64,000 nucleotides of DNA from Brevundimonas sp. A19_0 (GTDB taxonomy: Bacteria; Pseudomonadota; Alphaproteobacteria; Caulobacterales; Caulobacteraceae): positions 161,177 to 225,176 of the forward strand of contig NZ_JAGHQP010000004.1 in NCBI RefSeq assembly GCF_017744255.1, read 5' to 3'. The position numbers were made by a program, and so were the translations under genes. Positions 36,248 through 44,509 of this stretch are shown here, piece after piece; position 1 is the stretch's first letter, and each line of letters begins with the position of its first letter. The notes beneath the pieces are model-generated. The model was not told the origin of the DNA. It saw only the letters and a list, made by a program, of their open reading frames with translations, and did no database searches.

Positions 36248-36610
36248 CTAGCGTTGCACCCAGCGACCGTCGGCCGTGCGGTACCACTGGCCCGAGGTGA
36301 TGCGCGGCAGCAGCTGGTTCTCGAACATCACTGCGCCGGCCACAGCCGTGGTGGTGCCCGCTTCGGCGGCGCTGCGGGCATAGGCCTGGCGGCGGCCCTG
36401 GTTGATGACCTCGACCGCCTCGGTCAGGGCGGCATTCGACGACGGGACACGGAAGCCCAGATAGCCGTCGGACTGCTCGCCGACGATGCCCTCGGCCTTG
36501 GCGCGATCCACCATGGCCTTCTGTTCGGCCGACTGGGCGAAGACGCTGGTCGCTGCGACGCCGAGGGCCAGGACGGCGGCGGCGATCACGAAGAGTTTGC
36601 GGAAAGACAT
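36248..36610 (-). CDS. ydbL: YdbL-family (DUF1318) periplasmic protein
   Basis: The 120-residue protein has a signal peptide (MSFRKLFVIAAAVLALGVAATSVFAQ) and the DUF1318 domain: KAMVDRAKAEGIVGEQSDGYLGFR, then VEVINQGRRQAYARSAAEAGTTTAVAG and the C-terminal GQWYRTADGRWVQR. In E. coli the equivalent protein acts with YdbH and YnbE as a helper of the intermembrane bridge. I chose the ATG at 36610, since AAGGG lies seven bases upstream; the ATG at 36616 is too close to it. It is the last gene of the ydbH-ynbE-ydbL run, with 26 bases after ynbE. Confidence 0.88.
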   Translation of the reverse strand: MSFRKLFVIAAAVLALGVAATSVFAQSAEQKAMVDRAKAEGIVGEQSDGYLGFRVPSSNAALTEAVEVINQGRRQAYARSAAEAGTTTAVAGAVMFENQLLPRITSGQWYRTADGRWVQR

Positions 36611-36636
36611 GGTCATACCCTTCAGGGTTTCGATCA

Positions 36637-36834
36637 TCAGAACAGGTTGGGGTTTTCGACCAGGAGCTGCTGCAGCTCCCGATCCAGACGCACCCGCACA
36701 TCGGCATCCAGCTTGGCGTAGATCTCGATCGGCGCGACTTCCAGCCGGACCGTCGGCGTGCAGGCGCCCAGCGACAGGACCGTCGCGGCCATGACGAAGG
36801 CGGGCGCAAGGCGGAGGGGCGAAGGTGGCCTCAT
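36637..36834 (-). CDS. ynbE: YnbE-family small lipoprotein
   Basis: The 65-residue precursor has a lipoprotein signal ending LSLGAC, so the mature part is about 40 residues anchored to the outer membrane. The conserved core is TVRLEVAPIEIYAKLDADVRVRLDRELQQLL. In E. coli YnbE stacks on the C-terminal end of YdbH to complete a bridge from inner to outer membrane. The ATG at 36834 has AGGAG upstream; a TTG at 36852 is possible. Order and spacing between ydbH and ydbL are as in E. coli. Confidence 0.88.
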   Translation of the reverse strand: MRPPSPLRLAPAFVMAATVLSLGACTPTVRLEVAPIEIYAKLDADVRVRLDRELQQLLVENPNLF

Positions 36835-36922
36835 ATCCGGAAGTCTCCTCAATTCGATGCGGCCATACAGCGCCCGCGGGGGTGAACAGGGTCTGAACGC
36901 ACAAGTCGGCGCATGGTGCAGG

Positions 36923-39900
36923 TCATTCGGAAGGCGGCGGGTCGGCTTCGCCGCGCCGCGCGCGGTTCAGCGCCAGAATGTCCGAAATGATCTGGTCCAG
37001 ATTGAAGGTGGTGTCGAGCGTCAGGTTAATGCCGGTGTCGGACGGCAGCTCCAGCGCCTGACCCAGGAGGTCCCGGCGGATCAGGTCCATCCAGCCCAGC
37101 CGCAGCTCCTGCCGTTCGGGCGGATCGTGCCGCCCCCTGATCCGGAACAACACGCCGATCCGGCCCTCGTCCAGACTGTCGACGCGGGCGGTCAGGGTGT
37201 CGAACGCCAGATACTCCATCGCCTGATAGGCCAGGTCCTCGACCGTGTTGGGGGGGACGTCCTCGCCACCGCCGCCGGCCTCCAGCCCGGACAGGGCCTC
37301 GCGCTGGATCGACAGGCGCCCGGGCTGAACGGCGTCAAGCGTGCCGCCCGATATGCGAATCTGGCCGTCCGGGCTGCGCACGAAGGGCACACGACCTGAG
37401 ACGACTGCATCCAGCTGGACCTTGTCGCCAAAGCCCGCGCCCGCCACCAGATCACCCAGCTGCAGGCGCTCGACGCGGATCGTGCCGCCCCAGGCCACGG
37501 CCGGGTCCAGCGGAATATCGAACGGTTCGACCGTGACCCGGCCTTCGCCCACCGACAGGGTGGCGCCCGAAACGGTCAGGGCCGCCTTGTCGAGGGTGAA
37601 GGTGGCGCCGAGATCGGACACGCCGCCGGCCACTTCCAGTGATTGCGCCGTCAGCGACTGGTCCGGTGCCGTCGTCAGCGGCGCAAGGCTGGTGAATTCG
37701 ATCGTGCCTTCGACGCCCTCGACCCGCCCGGCGGGGCTGGAGAAGCCCAGATTGCCGAGCGTGAGGCGCCCGGTGCTGGTGCCGTCCTTTTCCGTCCAGG
37801 CGACGCGCCCGTCGAACCGCGCGGTCCCGGTGACCGGTTCACCCAGCACATCGGCGCCCATGGGGGTCAGGTCCGAGGGCTGAAGACCCCCTTCAGCGAA
37901 CACCAGATCGCCGGTCGCAATGTCCACGCCGCCGATCCCGGTGGTCCCGTCGTGGGCGAGGTCGAGCGTTGCGACGACGGTGGACGCGCGCGACAGGGTG
38001 AAGTCTCCGGTCCAGGACTCGCCCCGCATATGGGCCGCGCCCCGTGCAGTAACCGGGTTGAAGCGGATCGGCCGGGTGGCATCGACGACCTGGGCCTCGC
38101 CCACGTTCAGATCCAGCGACAGGCCGGACGGTCGCCCGGTGGCCATCAGCCCCCCGGACAGGTCCTCGACCTCCAGCGCGAGGAAGGGCGCGCTGCCAGA
38201 ACCGTCGGCCAGCCGTCCATCGACTCGCCAGCTGCCGTCTGCGATCCGCACCAGAGGGACGCGCCCGGTCGGGCACAGGCCAGTCTTGAGGTCGATGACG
38301 TCGTTCTCGCCCAGTTCGAGCCGTTCCGCCGTGACGTCGAGACACTCGGTCGTGGAGATGCTGACCACGCCATTGTCGTTCCGCAGGCGACCGCCGCCCC
38401 GCACGCTCAGGCCGCGACCCAGTCCGAAATCCAGCGCGGCGCGTCCGTTGAAGTCGGCCGAGAAGCCGCCGGGTTCCAGCGTCCAGCGGGGGATGGCCAG
38501 GTCCGCCTCGGGCAGGCCCCCGCCGCGCGTGGCGGTGATGCGAAACTGGCCGCCCGGCGCCTGTCCGTCCCTCAGCACAAGGACGGGCGCGCCGGCCGGT
38601 GCGATCGTCAGGGCGCCACCGGTGCGGGGGCGCAGGACCGCCGCCCGGGTCAGGTCCAGCCGCCCGCCGCCACTGCCCGAGCGATAGGTAAAGCCCGGCG
38701 CCACAAGACTGAAATCGCCCAGCGCCGCCTTCATCGCGGCCAGCTCGGGCACGTCGTCGGCTGCGGGCTGCCCCAGCAGGGGCCAGCGCCCGCCACGGGC
38801 CTCCAGACGTCCGGCTAGCGTCAAACCGGCGTCGGACACGAGGTCCAGATCGACCCGGCCCGAGGTGTTGGTCAGCACAAGGTCGCCTGACGACAGGCGG
38901 TTGGCCGAAACCGACCACGGGCCGGTGACCTCGAACCGTCCCTCCTGACCCCCGGCCTCCAGCCGCGCTGTCTCGAGGGTGATCCCCTGTCCGGTAAAGG
39001 CTTCGGCGGCGGCCCGGTCCATGCGGACCCTTGCCGGGCCGGACAGGCTCCAGCGCGGCGACGTCGCTGACAGGTCAAGGCGGAAGGCGGCCGCGTCGAG
39101 TGTGGTCGAGACGGCGCGCGCGTCCACACCGGCGACCTCTACGCGCTGGCCGTTCAGCTGGCCGTCGACCCGTCCGTCGAAGACCGGGCGGGTCAGAACG
39201 CCGGCGAACTGCCCCCGGCCGGCGAGGCGGGCCGAGAGCGTCTGACCGGAGGTCGTACCGGTACGACCCTCGTCGGCCGCGAGCTCGAGATCGATCTGAC
39301 CGGGGCCGTCCAGCCTCAGCGGCGTTCCGGTGGGGTAGGGCAAGATGGCGTTGAGCGTCAGGACCGCGTCACGCACGACCCGGTCGGGCGCGGTCATGGC
39401 GTCCGCGCGCGCGGCCAGTTTCAGGGTGCTGCGGTCGCCCTCGGTGGTCAGGTCGAGCGTGGCGCTCAAGCCCTGAACGGACTGGTCGTCCAGCGCCAGC
39501 GAAGCTTTGGGCATTTGAGCCTCAAGGCGCACGAGCCGGCCATCCTCGATGCGCGCATCCGCCAGTATGCCGACCGGGCCCCAGTCGGTGGTCAGGCGTA
39601 CCTGACCCTGTTCGACCAGGATGAGGGGCGAGGCTGCCTCGGGCTGGGTCGGTCGACCGGTGAACCGCTGGATCAGTGGATCAAGGCTGCCAAAGCTGAA
39701 GCGACCCTCCCGCCAGGTGCCGCGCAACGTTGGCCGGACCAGGCGAATGCGGCTGGGGCGCGCGCCCAGACCCGAGGCGGACCAGGGCGCGGTCAGGCTG
39801 TAGTCGACCTCGACCCGCTCGGCCAGAAAGTCAGGATTGTCCGGGTCGCCGATGCGGATGCGGCCGATAAATCCATCCAGTTCGAAGCGCTCGACCTCGA

Positions 39901-40096
39901 CGTCAGCGGCGATTCCCTGCCGGTCCAGCCAGCCGACCAGAACCTCGCGCGCCACATGGCGGCGGTTCAGATAGAGGGCCGCCAGAAGAACAAGCAGGCC
40001 CAGCAGGATGCCGAGCGCCACCCGTCCGGCGGTGCTGGCGGCGCGGCGCCGTGCAGGCGGCGAAGGCTCGGTCGAAGGTGGCGAAGGAGCGCTCAA
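36923..40096 (-). CDS. ydbH: YdbH-family AsmA-like intermembrane lipid-transport protein
   Basis: The 1057-residue protein has an N-terminal cytoplasmic stretch rich in Pro/Ser/Arg, one membrane helix (residues about 25-44, VALGILLGLLVLLAALYL), and a very long repetitive beta-strand region up to a C-terminal domain with FNLDQIISDILALNRAR. YdbH, TamB and YhdP form hydrophobic grooves across the periplasm and carry phospholipids to the outer membrane. The start is a TTG at 40096; I see no in-frame ATG before the membrane helix. With ynbE and ydbL downstream it forms the whole operon. It is longer than E. coli YdbH by about 180 residues. Confidence 0.9.
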   Translation of the reverse strand: MSAPSPPSTEPSPPARRRAASTAGRVALGILLGLLVLLAALYLNRRHVAREVLVGWLDRQGIAADVEVERFELDGFIGRIRIGDPDNPDFLAERVEVDYSLTAPWSASGLGARPSRIRLVRPTLRGTWREGRFSFGSLDPLIQRFTGRPTQPEAASPLILVEQGQVRLTTDWGPVGILADARIEDGRLVRLEAQMPKASLALDDQSVQGLSATLDLTTEGDRSTLKLAARADAMTAPDRVVRDAVLTLNAILPYPTGTPLRLDGPGQIDLELAADEGRTGTTSGQTLSARLAGRGQFAGVLTRPVFDGRVDGQLNGQRVEVAGVDARAVSTTLDAAAFRLDLSATSPRWSLSGPARVRMDRAAAEAFTGQGITLETARLEAGGQEGRFEVTGPWSVSANRLSSGDLVLTNTSGRVDLDLVSDAGLTLAGRLEARGGRWPLLGQPAADDVPELAAMKAALGDFSLVAPGFTYRSGSGGGRLDLTRAAVLRPRTGGALTIAPAGAPVLVLRDGQAPGGQFRITATRGGGLPEADLAIPRWTLEPGGFSADFNGRAALDFGLGRGLSVRGGGRLRNDNGVVSISTTECLDVTAERLELGENDVIDLKTGLCPTGRVPLVRIADGSWRVDGRLADGSGSAPFLALEVEDLSGGLMATGRPSGLSLDLNVGEAQVVDATRPIRFNPVTARGAAHMRGESWTGDFTLSRASTVVATLDLAHDGTTGIGGVDIATGDLVFAEGGLQPSDLTPMGADVLGEPVTGTARFDGRVAWTEKDGTSTGRLTLGNLGFSSPAGRVEGVEGTIEFTSLAPLTTAPDQSLTAQSLEVAGGVSDLGATFTLDKAALTVSGATLSVGEGRVTVEPFDIPLDPAVAWGGTIRVERLQLGDLVAGAGFGDKVQLDAVVSGRVPFVRSPDGQIRISGGTLDAVQPGRLSIQREALSGLEAGGGGEDVPPNTVEDLAYQAMEYLAFDTLTARVDSLDEGRIGVLFRIRGRHDPPERQELRLGWMDLIRRDLLGQALELPSDTGINLTLDTTFNLDQIISDILALNRARRGEADPPPSE

Positions 40097-40495
40097 CCGG
40101 CCTGTTCCCCTGCGGGACAGCCAGCCGGGCGGATGTCGCGATTCCGGTCATCCGGACCGGGGACGAGGCCTTGATGTTGCATCCGGAACACTGAGTAGTG
40201 GCCTCAAGAACACTAGTGAAAACCGCGAGACCTTCTGTCGCACATGGGGGTGAAGCAATAGAAAAGACGGGGCGGCACGCGACCGTAACTCGGAACGGCC
40301 CGGTTTGTTCTCGGCCTTTCGCGTGGAGATACGGGAAAACAGCCTTGGCCGTTAAGGCTTCGTAACCCTTGCGCTTCACATTCGGAGGCTGACGGGCTAT
40401 AGGCGGACCTCCGGTTACGGAGGGGCGTCTTCGGCCCGGAACTTGCTGGTATCACGTGTGGCGCCGCGCTGGCGTCGTCGATTTGTCGGGAAACG
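40097..40495. other. Noncoding interval between ydbH and the M23 peptidase gene
   Basis: This 399-base divergent region has no convincing gene. It contains an AT-richer part near 40190-40270 and, at 40351-40365, TTAAGGCTTCGTAAC, which resembles a CtrA box but departs from TTAA-N7-TTAA. CTTCAC and GCTATAGG elements (40374-40403) 16 bases apart could be a promoter for the M23 gene. Short inverted repeats (CGGACCTCCGGTTACGGAGG) are present. None is certain. Confidence 0.45.
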
Positions 40496-41836
40496 ATGGC
40501 TCAATTTGATCCGCGCCGCCAACCGATGCGCCTTGCGCCTCATGTCTTTACCGCCTGCGCGGCCCTGGTGGTCGCCATGCTGGCCGGTCGGGTCTACCAC
40601 CCCGTAAGGGCCGAGGTTCCCGTCGCGGTCGTCGCCGAGAACATCACCGAGCTGGAAGCCGAGGCGATCGCCGCCGCCGGCACCCCGGTGGGCATGAGCA
40701 CCCCGGAAGCCATTCCCGTCCAGATCCGCAAGGGCGAGACCTTCGAGCAGGCCGTGCGCCGCACCGGAATCCCGGAAGAAGAGGCCCGCGCCGTCACCCA
40801 GACCATTGCCAACGCCTATGACGTCACCGAGTTGCGTGCGGGCCTGCGGTTCGAAACCGCCATTGCCCAGCCGCGCGGCGGACGGGGCGGGGCGCGCCTG
40901 ATCGGCCTGACCATGCGCACGGGGCCGGCCAGCCAGCTGACCGTCTCGCGCACCTTTGACGGCGCCCTGCGTCTGCGGGCCATCGAGGAAAAGGTCACCC
41001 ACGAGACCGTCGTGGTGCGCAGCCAGGTCAAGGGCTCCATCTATGCCACCGCGCGTCAGGCCGGGGCCAATGCCCAGGTGATCCGCAAGGCCACCCAGCT
41101 ATTCTCGCACAAGTTCGACCTGGATCGCGACATCCGCGCCTCGGACGAGTTCGTGATGGTCTTCAGTCAGACGGTGACCGAGAGTGGTCGCGTGGTCGAG
41201 GCCGGTGAGCTGCTCTATGCCGAGCTGAAGGGCCAGGTCTTCTATCGCTTCAAGCCGGCCAACTCGGCCGAAGCCCAGTATTTCGACGCCTCGGGCAAGA
41301 ACATGCGCTCGGCCATGATGCGCACCCCGCTGGATCGCGCCCGCGTCAGCTCCTCCTACGGCTATCGTCGCCACCCGATCTCGGGCTACCGCCGCATGCA
41401 CCAGGGCATCGACTTTGCTGCCGGTACGGGCACGCCAGTGCTGGCCCCCGCCGACGGCGTTGTGGTCGAGGCGCGCCGCTGGGGTGGTTACGGCAACTGG
41501 CTGCGCATCCGCCACGCCAATGGCCTTGAGACCGGCTATGGCCACCTGTCCCGCTATGGCTCGGGCATCCGCGCCGGGACCCGCGTTCGTCAGGGCCAGG
41601 TCGTGGCCTATGTCGGCTCGACCGGCGCCTCGACCGGCCCGCACCTGCACTATGAAATCTGGCGCAACGGCCAGCGGATCAATCCGGCCGGGGTCAAGAC
41701 CCAGGAGGGCACCATCCTCGGTGGCGCCGATCTGGCGGCCTTCCGGGCCGAAAAGACCCGTATCGACCGCGTCATCCTGTCGGGTGGCGAACAGCGCCCC
41801 GCCACCGCCGACGGCCTGCGTCGCGTCGGCGCCTGA
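40496..41836 (+). CDS. M23-family peptidoglycan endopeptidase
   Basis: The 446-residue envelope protein has one N-terminal membrane or signal segment (residues about 16-37) and a long periplasmic region with an OapA/LysM-like part (VQIRKGETFEQAVRRTGI). The C-terminal M23 domain (about 285-395) carries the zinc ligands H-x3-D in MHQGIDFAAGTGTPV and H-x-H in GPHLHYEIWRNGQ. All catalytic residues are present, so it should be an active D,D-endopeptidase that opens cross-links for growth or division, unlike degenerate EnvC-type activators. The ATG at 40496 is the family start. It is divergent from ydbH and convergent with a hydrolase gene, 16 bases apart. Confidence 0.92.
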   Translation: MAQFDPRRQPMRLAPHVFTACAALVVAMLAGRVYHPVRAEVPVAVVAENITELEAEAIAAAGTPVGMSTPEAIPVQIRKGETFEQAVRRTGIPEEEARAVTQTIANAYDVTELRAGLRFETAIAQPRGGRGGARLIGLTMRTGPASQLTVSRTFDGALRLRAIEEKVTHETVVVRSQVKGSIYATARQAGANAQVIRKATQLFSHKFDLDRDIRASDEFVMVFSQTVTESGRVVEAGELLYAELKGQVFYRFKPANSAEAQYFDASGKNMRSAMMRTPLDRARVSSSYGYRRHPISGYRRMHQGIDFAAGTGTPVLAPADGVVVEARRWGGYGNWLRIRHANGLETGYGHLSRYGSGIRAGTRVRQGQVVAYVGSTGASTGPHLHYEIWRNGQRINPAGVKTQEGTILGGADLAAFRAEKTRIDRVILSGGEQRPATADGLRRVGA

Positions 41837-41852
41837 TCCGGCTCTCGACCTT

Positions 41853-42614
41853 CTAGATTGACCTGAGCCGCTCCACGGCCTCGACCATGCGCGTCAGGTC
41901 TGCGGGTCCGGACAGCCGGTGGTCGCCCCCCGCGATCAGGTCCAGCCGGACGTCAGCTCCCTCCAACGCCTCGACCAGCGGCAGCTGGTGCCGCCAGGGC
42001 ACTGACGTGTCCTGCCGCCCCTGAAGGATGTGCACCGGGCACCGGATCGGCAGCGGCCCTTCCGGCAGCATCCGGGTCCTGGCTTCCTCGAACATGGTGC
42101 GGGTCAGCGGATAGGCGCCCAGCCCCTCGTCGGGCATCACCGTCTCGCCGTGCTCCAGGACCTCCTTCTGGCGCTCGGGGCCGAGGTCGGGCCACATCAA
42201 CCGCTCGGTGAAATCCTGGGCCGGATTGATCAGCAGCAGGGCCCTGACCGCCGCCGGACGGGCCAGCGTCAGGTTCAGCGCCACCCAGCCGCCCATGGAG
42301 GACCCGACCGGAATGACCGTTCGCCCGGTCGTCTCCGTCAGGTGATCGACGAGGGCCGCAGCGTCGTCGCACCAGCGCCCCACGGTCGCGTCGCGCCAGT
42401 TCCCCGACGACTGGCCGTGGGCGAAGTGATCGTAGCGGACGAAGGCCCAGCCGCGCTCGCGGGCAGCGGCATCCAGCGCAAGGGCCTTGGTCCCTTCCAT
42501 GTCCGAGCGGAAGCCGCCGACCCACAGGATGACCGGCCCCTGTCCCTCGACCTGCTTCAGGGCCAGACGCGCGCCGTCGGGGCGGGCCAGATACTCGATG
42601 TCGGATGCGCGCAT
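41853..42614 (-). CDS. Alpha/beta-hydrolase
   Basis: The 253-residue protein has the nucleophile elbow GSSMGGWVALNL, an oxyanion region WVGGFRSDMEGTKA, the acid in HILQGRQDTSVPW and the histidine in IAGGDHRLSG. It resembles the BAAT/serine-aminopeptidase S33-type or carboxylesterase-like family used for palmitoyl-protein-thioesterase and depalmitoylase-like enzymes (ABHD10 type). The substrate is unknown. The ATG at 42614 has GAGGAG upstream. It is convergent with the M23 gene and divergent from the GT9 gene, 72 bases away. Confidence 0.85.
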   Translation of the reverse strand: MRASDIEYLARPDGARLALKQVEGQGPVILWVGGFRSDMEGTKALALDAAARERGWAFVRYDHFAHGQSSGNWRDATVGRWCDDAAALVDHLTETTGRTVIPVGSSMGGWVALNLTLARPAAVRALLLINPAQDFTERLMWPDLGPERQKEVLEHGETVMPDEGLGAYPLTRTMFEEARTRMLPEGPLPIRCPVHILQGRQDTSVPWRHQLPLVEALEGADVRLDLIAGGDHRLSGPADLTRMVEAVERLRSI

Positions 42615-42686
42615 TGCCGGCTCCTCTCGCCATGGGCTTCAGACCCTGATAGCCAGACCCGGCCCCGGAAGCGAAGTCGGAATTGC

Positions 42687-43673
42687 ATGGCCCCCGCCCC
42701 CACAGTCCCCCAAACGCCCCGAGTCCTGTTCGTCAGCTCCAACCGCATCGGCGACTGTGTGATTTCCTCCGGCGTGATCCGCGAGATCGGCCGCCAGCTG
42801 CCCGGCGCCCGCATCACGGTGGCGGCGGGCCGGCCGCCTGCCCCCCTGTTCCGGTCCGCGCCCGGGGTGGAGCGTGTCATCATCCTCGACAAGAAGCCGA
42901 TGTCCGGCCACTGGCTGGACCTGTGGCAGCAGGTACGCAGCACACGCTGGGATCTGGTGGTCGATATCCGCGGCTCCGCCCTGGCCTGGACCGTCCCCTC
43001 TAAGCGGCGCGTGGTCTACACCCGCAAGTGGGAGACCGGCCTGCGCAAGGTCGAGATGGTCTCGCGCCTGATGGGGGCCGAGGCGCCGCTCGATCCTGAA
43101 ATCTTCCTTGATGATCAGGCCCGCGCCGAGGCGGCGGCTGTCATCGATCCCCAGCTTCAGGCAGGATCGGGTCCCGGGCCCATCCTCGCGCTCGCCCCCA
43201 TCGCCCACCAGCCGGGCAAGTCCTGGCCCGCCGACCGCTGGGGCCAGCTGGTTGAAAAGCTGTCCGCCGACGCCCGCTTCGACGGCTGCCGCTTCATGCC
43301 GGTGGGCGGGCCCGGTGACCGGCCGCCGGCCACCCCCGCCCTCGAGGCCGCGGGGGACCGGGGCATCGACTGCGTGGGCAAGGGTGACATCCTGTGTTCG
43401 GCGGCCGCGATCGACCGCGCCACCCTGTTCGTCGGCAATGACTCGGGCCTGATGCATGTGGCCGCCGCCCTCGGCCAGCCGACGCTCGGCCTGTTCGGCC
43501 CGACCGAATGGTGGCTCTACGGACCCTGGGGTCCCCGCACCCGCACGGTCGCCTCAAACGAGACCCGCGGCCAGTTCGCGCCCATCGAGGACCTGACCGT
43601 CGAGCGTGTCTTTTCTGCCGTGGTGGCCCTGCATGACGCATGGCCCGGGGGGCGTTCGGTCCCCGCGCCTTGA
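42687..43673 (+). CDS. Family 9 glycosyltransferase, heptosyltransferase-like
   Basis: The 328-residue enzyme has the GT9 (GT-B) signature. Its N-terminal domain opens with VLFVSSNRIGDCVISSGVIREI, the acceptor-binding region, and its C-terminal domain has LALAPIAHQPGKSWPADRW and FVGNDSGLMHVAAALGQPTLGLFGPT for the nucleotide sugar. Such enzymes add heptose or a related sugar to the lipopolysaccharide core at the inner membrane. The ATG at 42687 is chosen with MAPAPTVPQTPRV. No other LPS gene is adjacent. The infC gene follows after 111 bases. Confidence 0.9.
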   Translation: MAPAPTVPQTPRVLFVSSNRIGDCVISSGVIREIGRQLPGARITVAAGRPPAPLFRSAPGVERVIILDKKPMSGHWLDLWQQVRSTRWDLVVDIRGSALAWTVPSKRRVVYTRKWETGLRKVEMVSRLMGAEAPLDPEIFLDDQARAEAAAVIDPQLQAGSGPGPILALAPIAHQPGKSWPADRWGQLVEKLSADARFDGCRFMPVGGPGDRPPATPALEAAGDRGIDCVGKGDILCSAAAIDRATLFVGNDSGLMHVAAALGQPTLGLFGPTEWWLYGPWGPRTRTVASNETRGQFAPIEDLTVERVFSAVVALHDAWPGGRSVPAP

Positions 43674-43784
43674 AGAAACGGGCTTGCGGGGGCATATTGT
43701 CCCGTCAGGAAACGGGGCGGCCCGCCGCGCGTTTCCGCACGACATCCGCGATATCCCTTTTGACCACACAAGGAAACGACGCCC

Positions 43785-44318
43785 ATTCGCCGTCCGATGC
43801 AAACACCGCCCGTCAAGGATGGGCCGCCCATGAACCAGGATATCCGCGCCGCGCGCGTACTCCTGATCGACCAAAACGGTGAAAAACAGGGCGTCATGCC
43901 TCTGGCTGCGGCGCTTGAAGCCGCCGAAGAGGCCGGTATGGACCTGGTGCAGATGGTCTCGAACGCCGAGACCCCGGTCTGCAAAATCCTCGACTACGGC
44001 AAGTTCCGCTTCCAGGAGCAGAAGAAGAAGGCCGAGGCGCGCAAGCGGCAGAAGATCGTCGAGCTGAAGGAAATCAAGCTTCGGCCGAACATCGACACCC
44101 ACGACTATGATGTGAAGGCCAAGGCCATGCACCGCTTCTTCGAGGACGGTGACAAGGTCAAGGTGACCCTGCGCTTCCGGGGCCGCGAGATGGCCCACCC
44201 GGAACTGGGCATGAAGCTGCTCAACAAGGTGCAGGCCGACTTCGAGGAAGTCGCAAAGGTCGAATATGCCCCGCGCATGGAAGGCCGTCAGATGATCATG
44301 ATACTGGCACCCCGCTAG
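43785..44318 (+). CDS. infC: Translation initiation factor IF-3 with AUU start
   Basis: IF-3 keeps 30S free of 50S and checks start codons. The protein is 177 residues if begun at ATT 43785: the reading [14 protein letters not shown] follows, with AAGGAA nine bases upstream. The first ATG, at 43797, lies 21 bases from that site and would lose the conserved RRP. In E. coli infC an AUU start allows autoregulation, since IF-3 rejects it. The N-domain (INQDIR-like [20 protein letters not shown]) and the C-domain ([44 protein letters not shown]) are complete. A terminator follows, then a peptidase pseudogene before rpmI. Confidence 0.95.
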   Translation: MRRPMQTPPVKDGPPMNQDIRAARVLLIDQNGEKQGVMPLAAALEAAEEAGMDLVQMVSNAETPVCKILDYGKFRFQEQKKKAEARKRQKIVELKEIKLRPNIDTHDYDVKAKAMHRFFEDGDKVKVTLRFRGREMAHPELGMKLLNKVQADFEEVAKVEYAPRMEGRQMIMILAPR

Positions 44319-44343
44319 GGTTGCCGTTTCACCGAGGATCCCG

Positions 44344-44372
44344 CGCCCCGATCGGAAACGGTCGGGGCGTTT
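44344..44372 (+). terminator. Intrinsic terminator after infC
   Basis: CGCCCCGATCG pairs with CGGTCGGGGCG around a GAAA tetraloop (44344-44369), followed by TTT. It lies 26 bases after the infC stop and separates infC from the genes that usually follow it. Confidence 0.8.
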
Positions 44373-44509
44373 GCATATCCGGCGCCTGCCGCCGCTGCCC
44401 GCATTCAACCCGGGCGCGCCCCACCGGCAGCGCTCCGACTGCAGAAAACGACTTGAGATTGTGCGCGTGCGTGGGATGATAGCGCTGTTCTTCATGCGCG
44501 GGGGCGTCC

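Noticed and set aside
40351..40365. A CtrA-box-like sequence TTAAGGCTTCGTAAC
   Set aside because: The second half departs from TTAA-N7-TTAA, and single partial matches are common; kept only as a remark in the interval entry.
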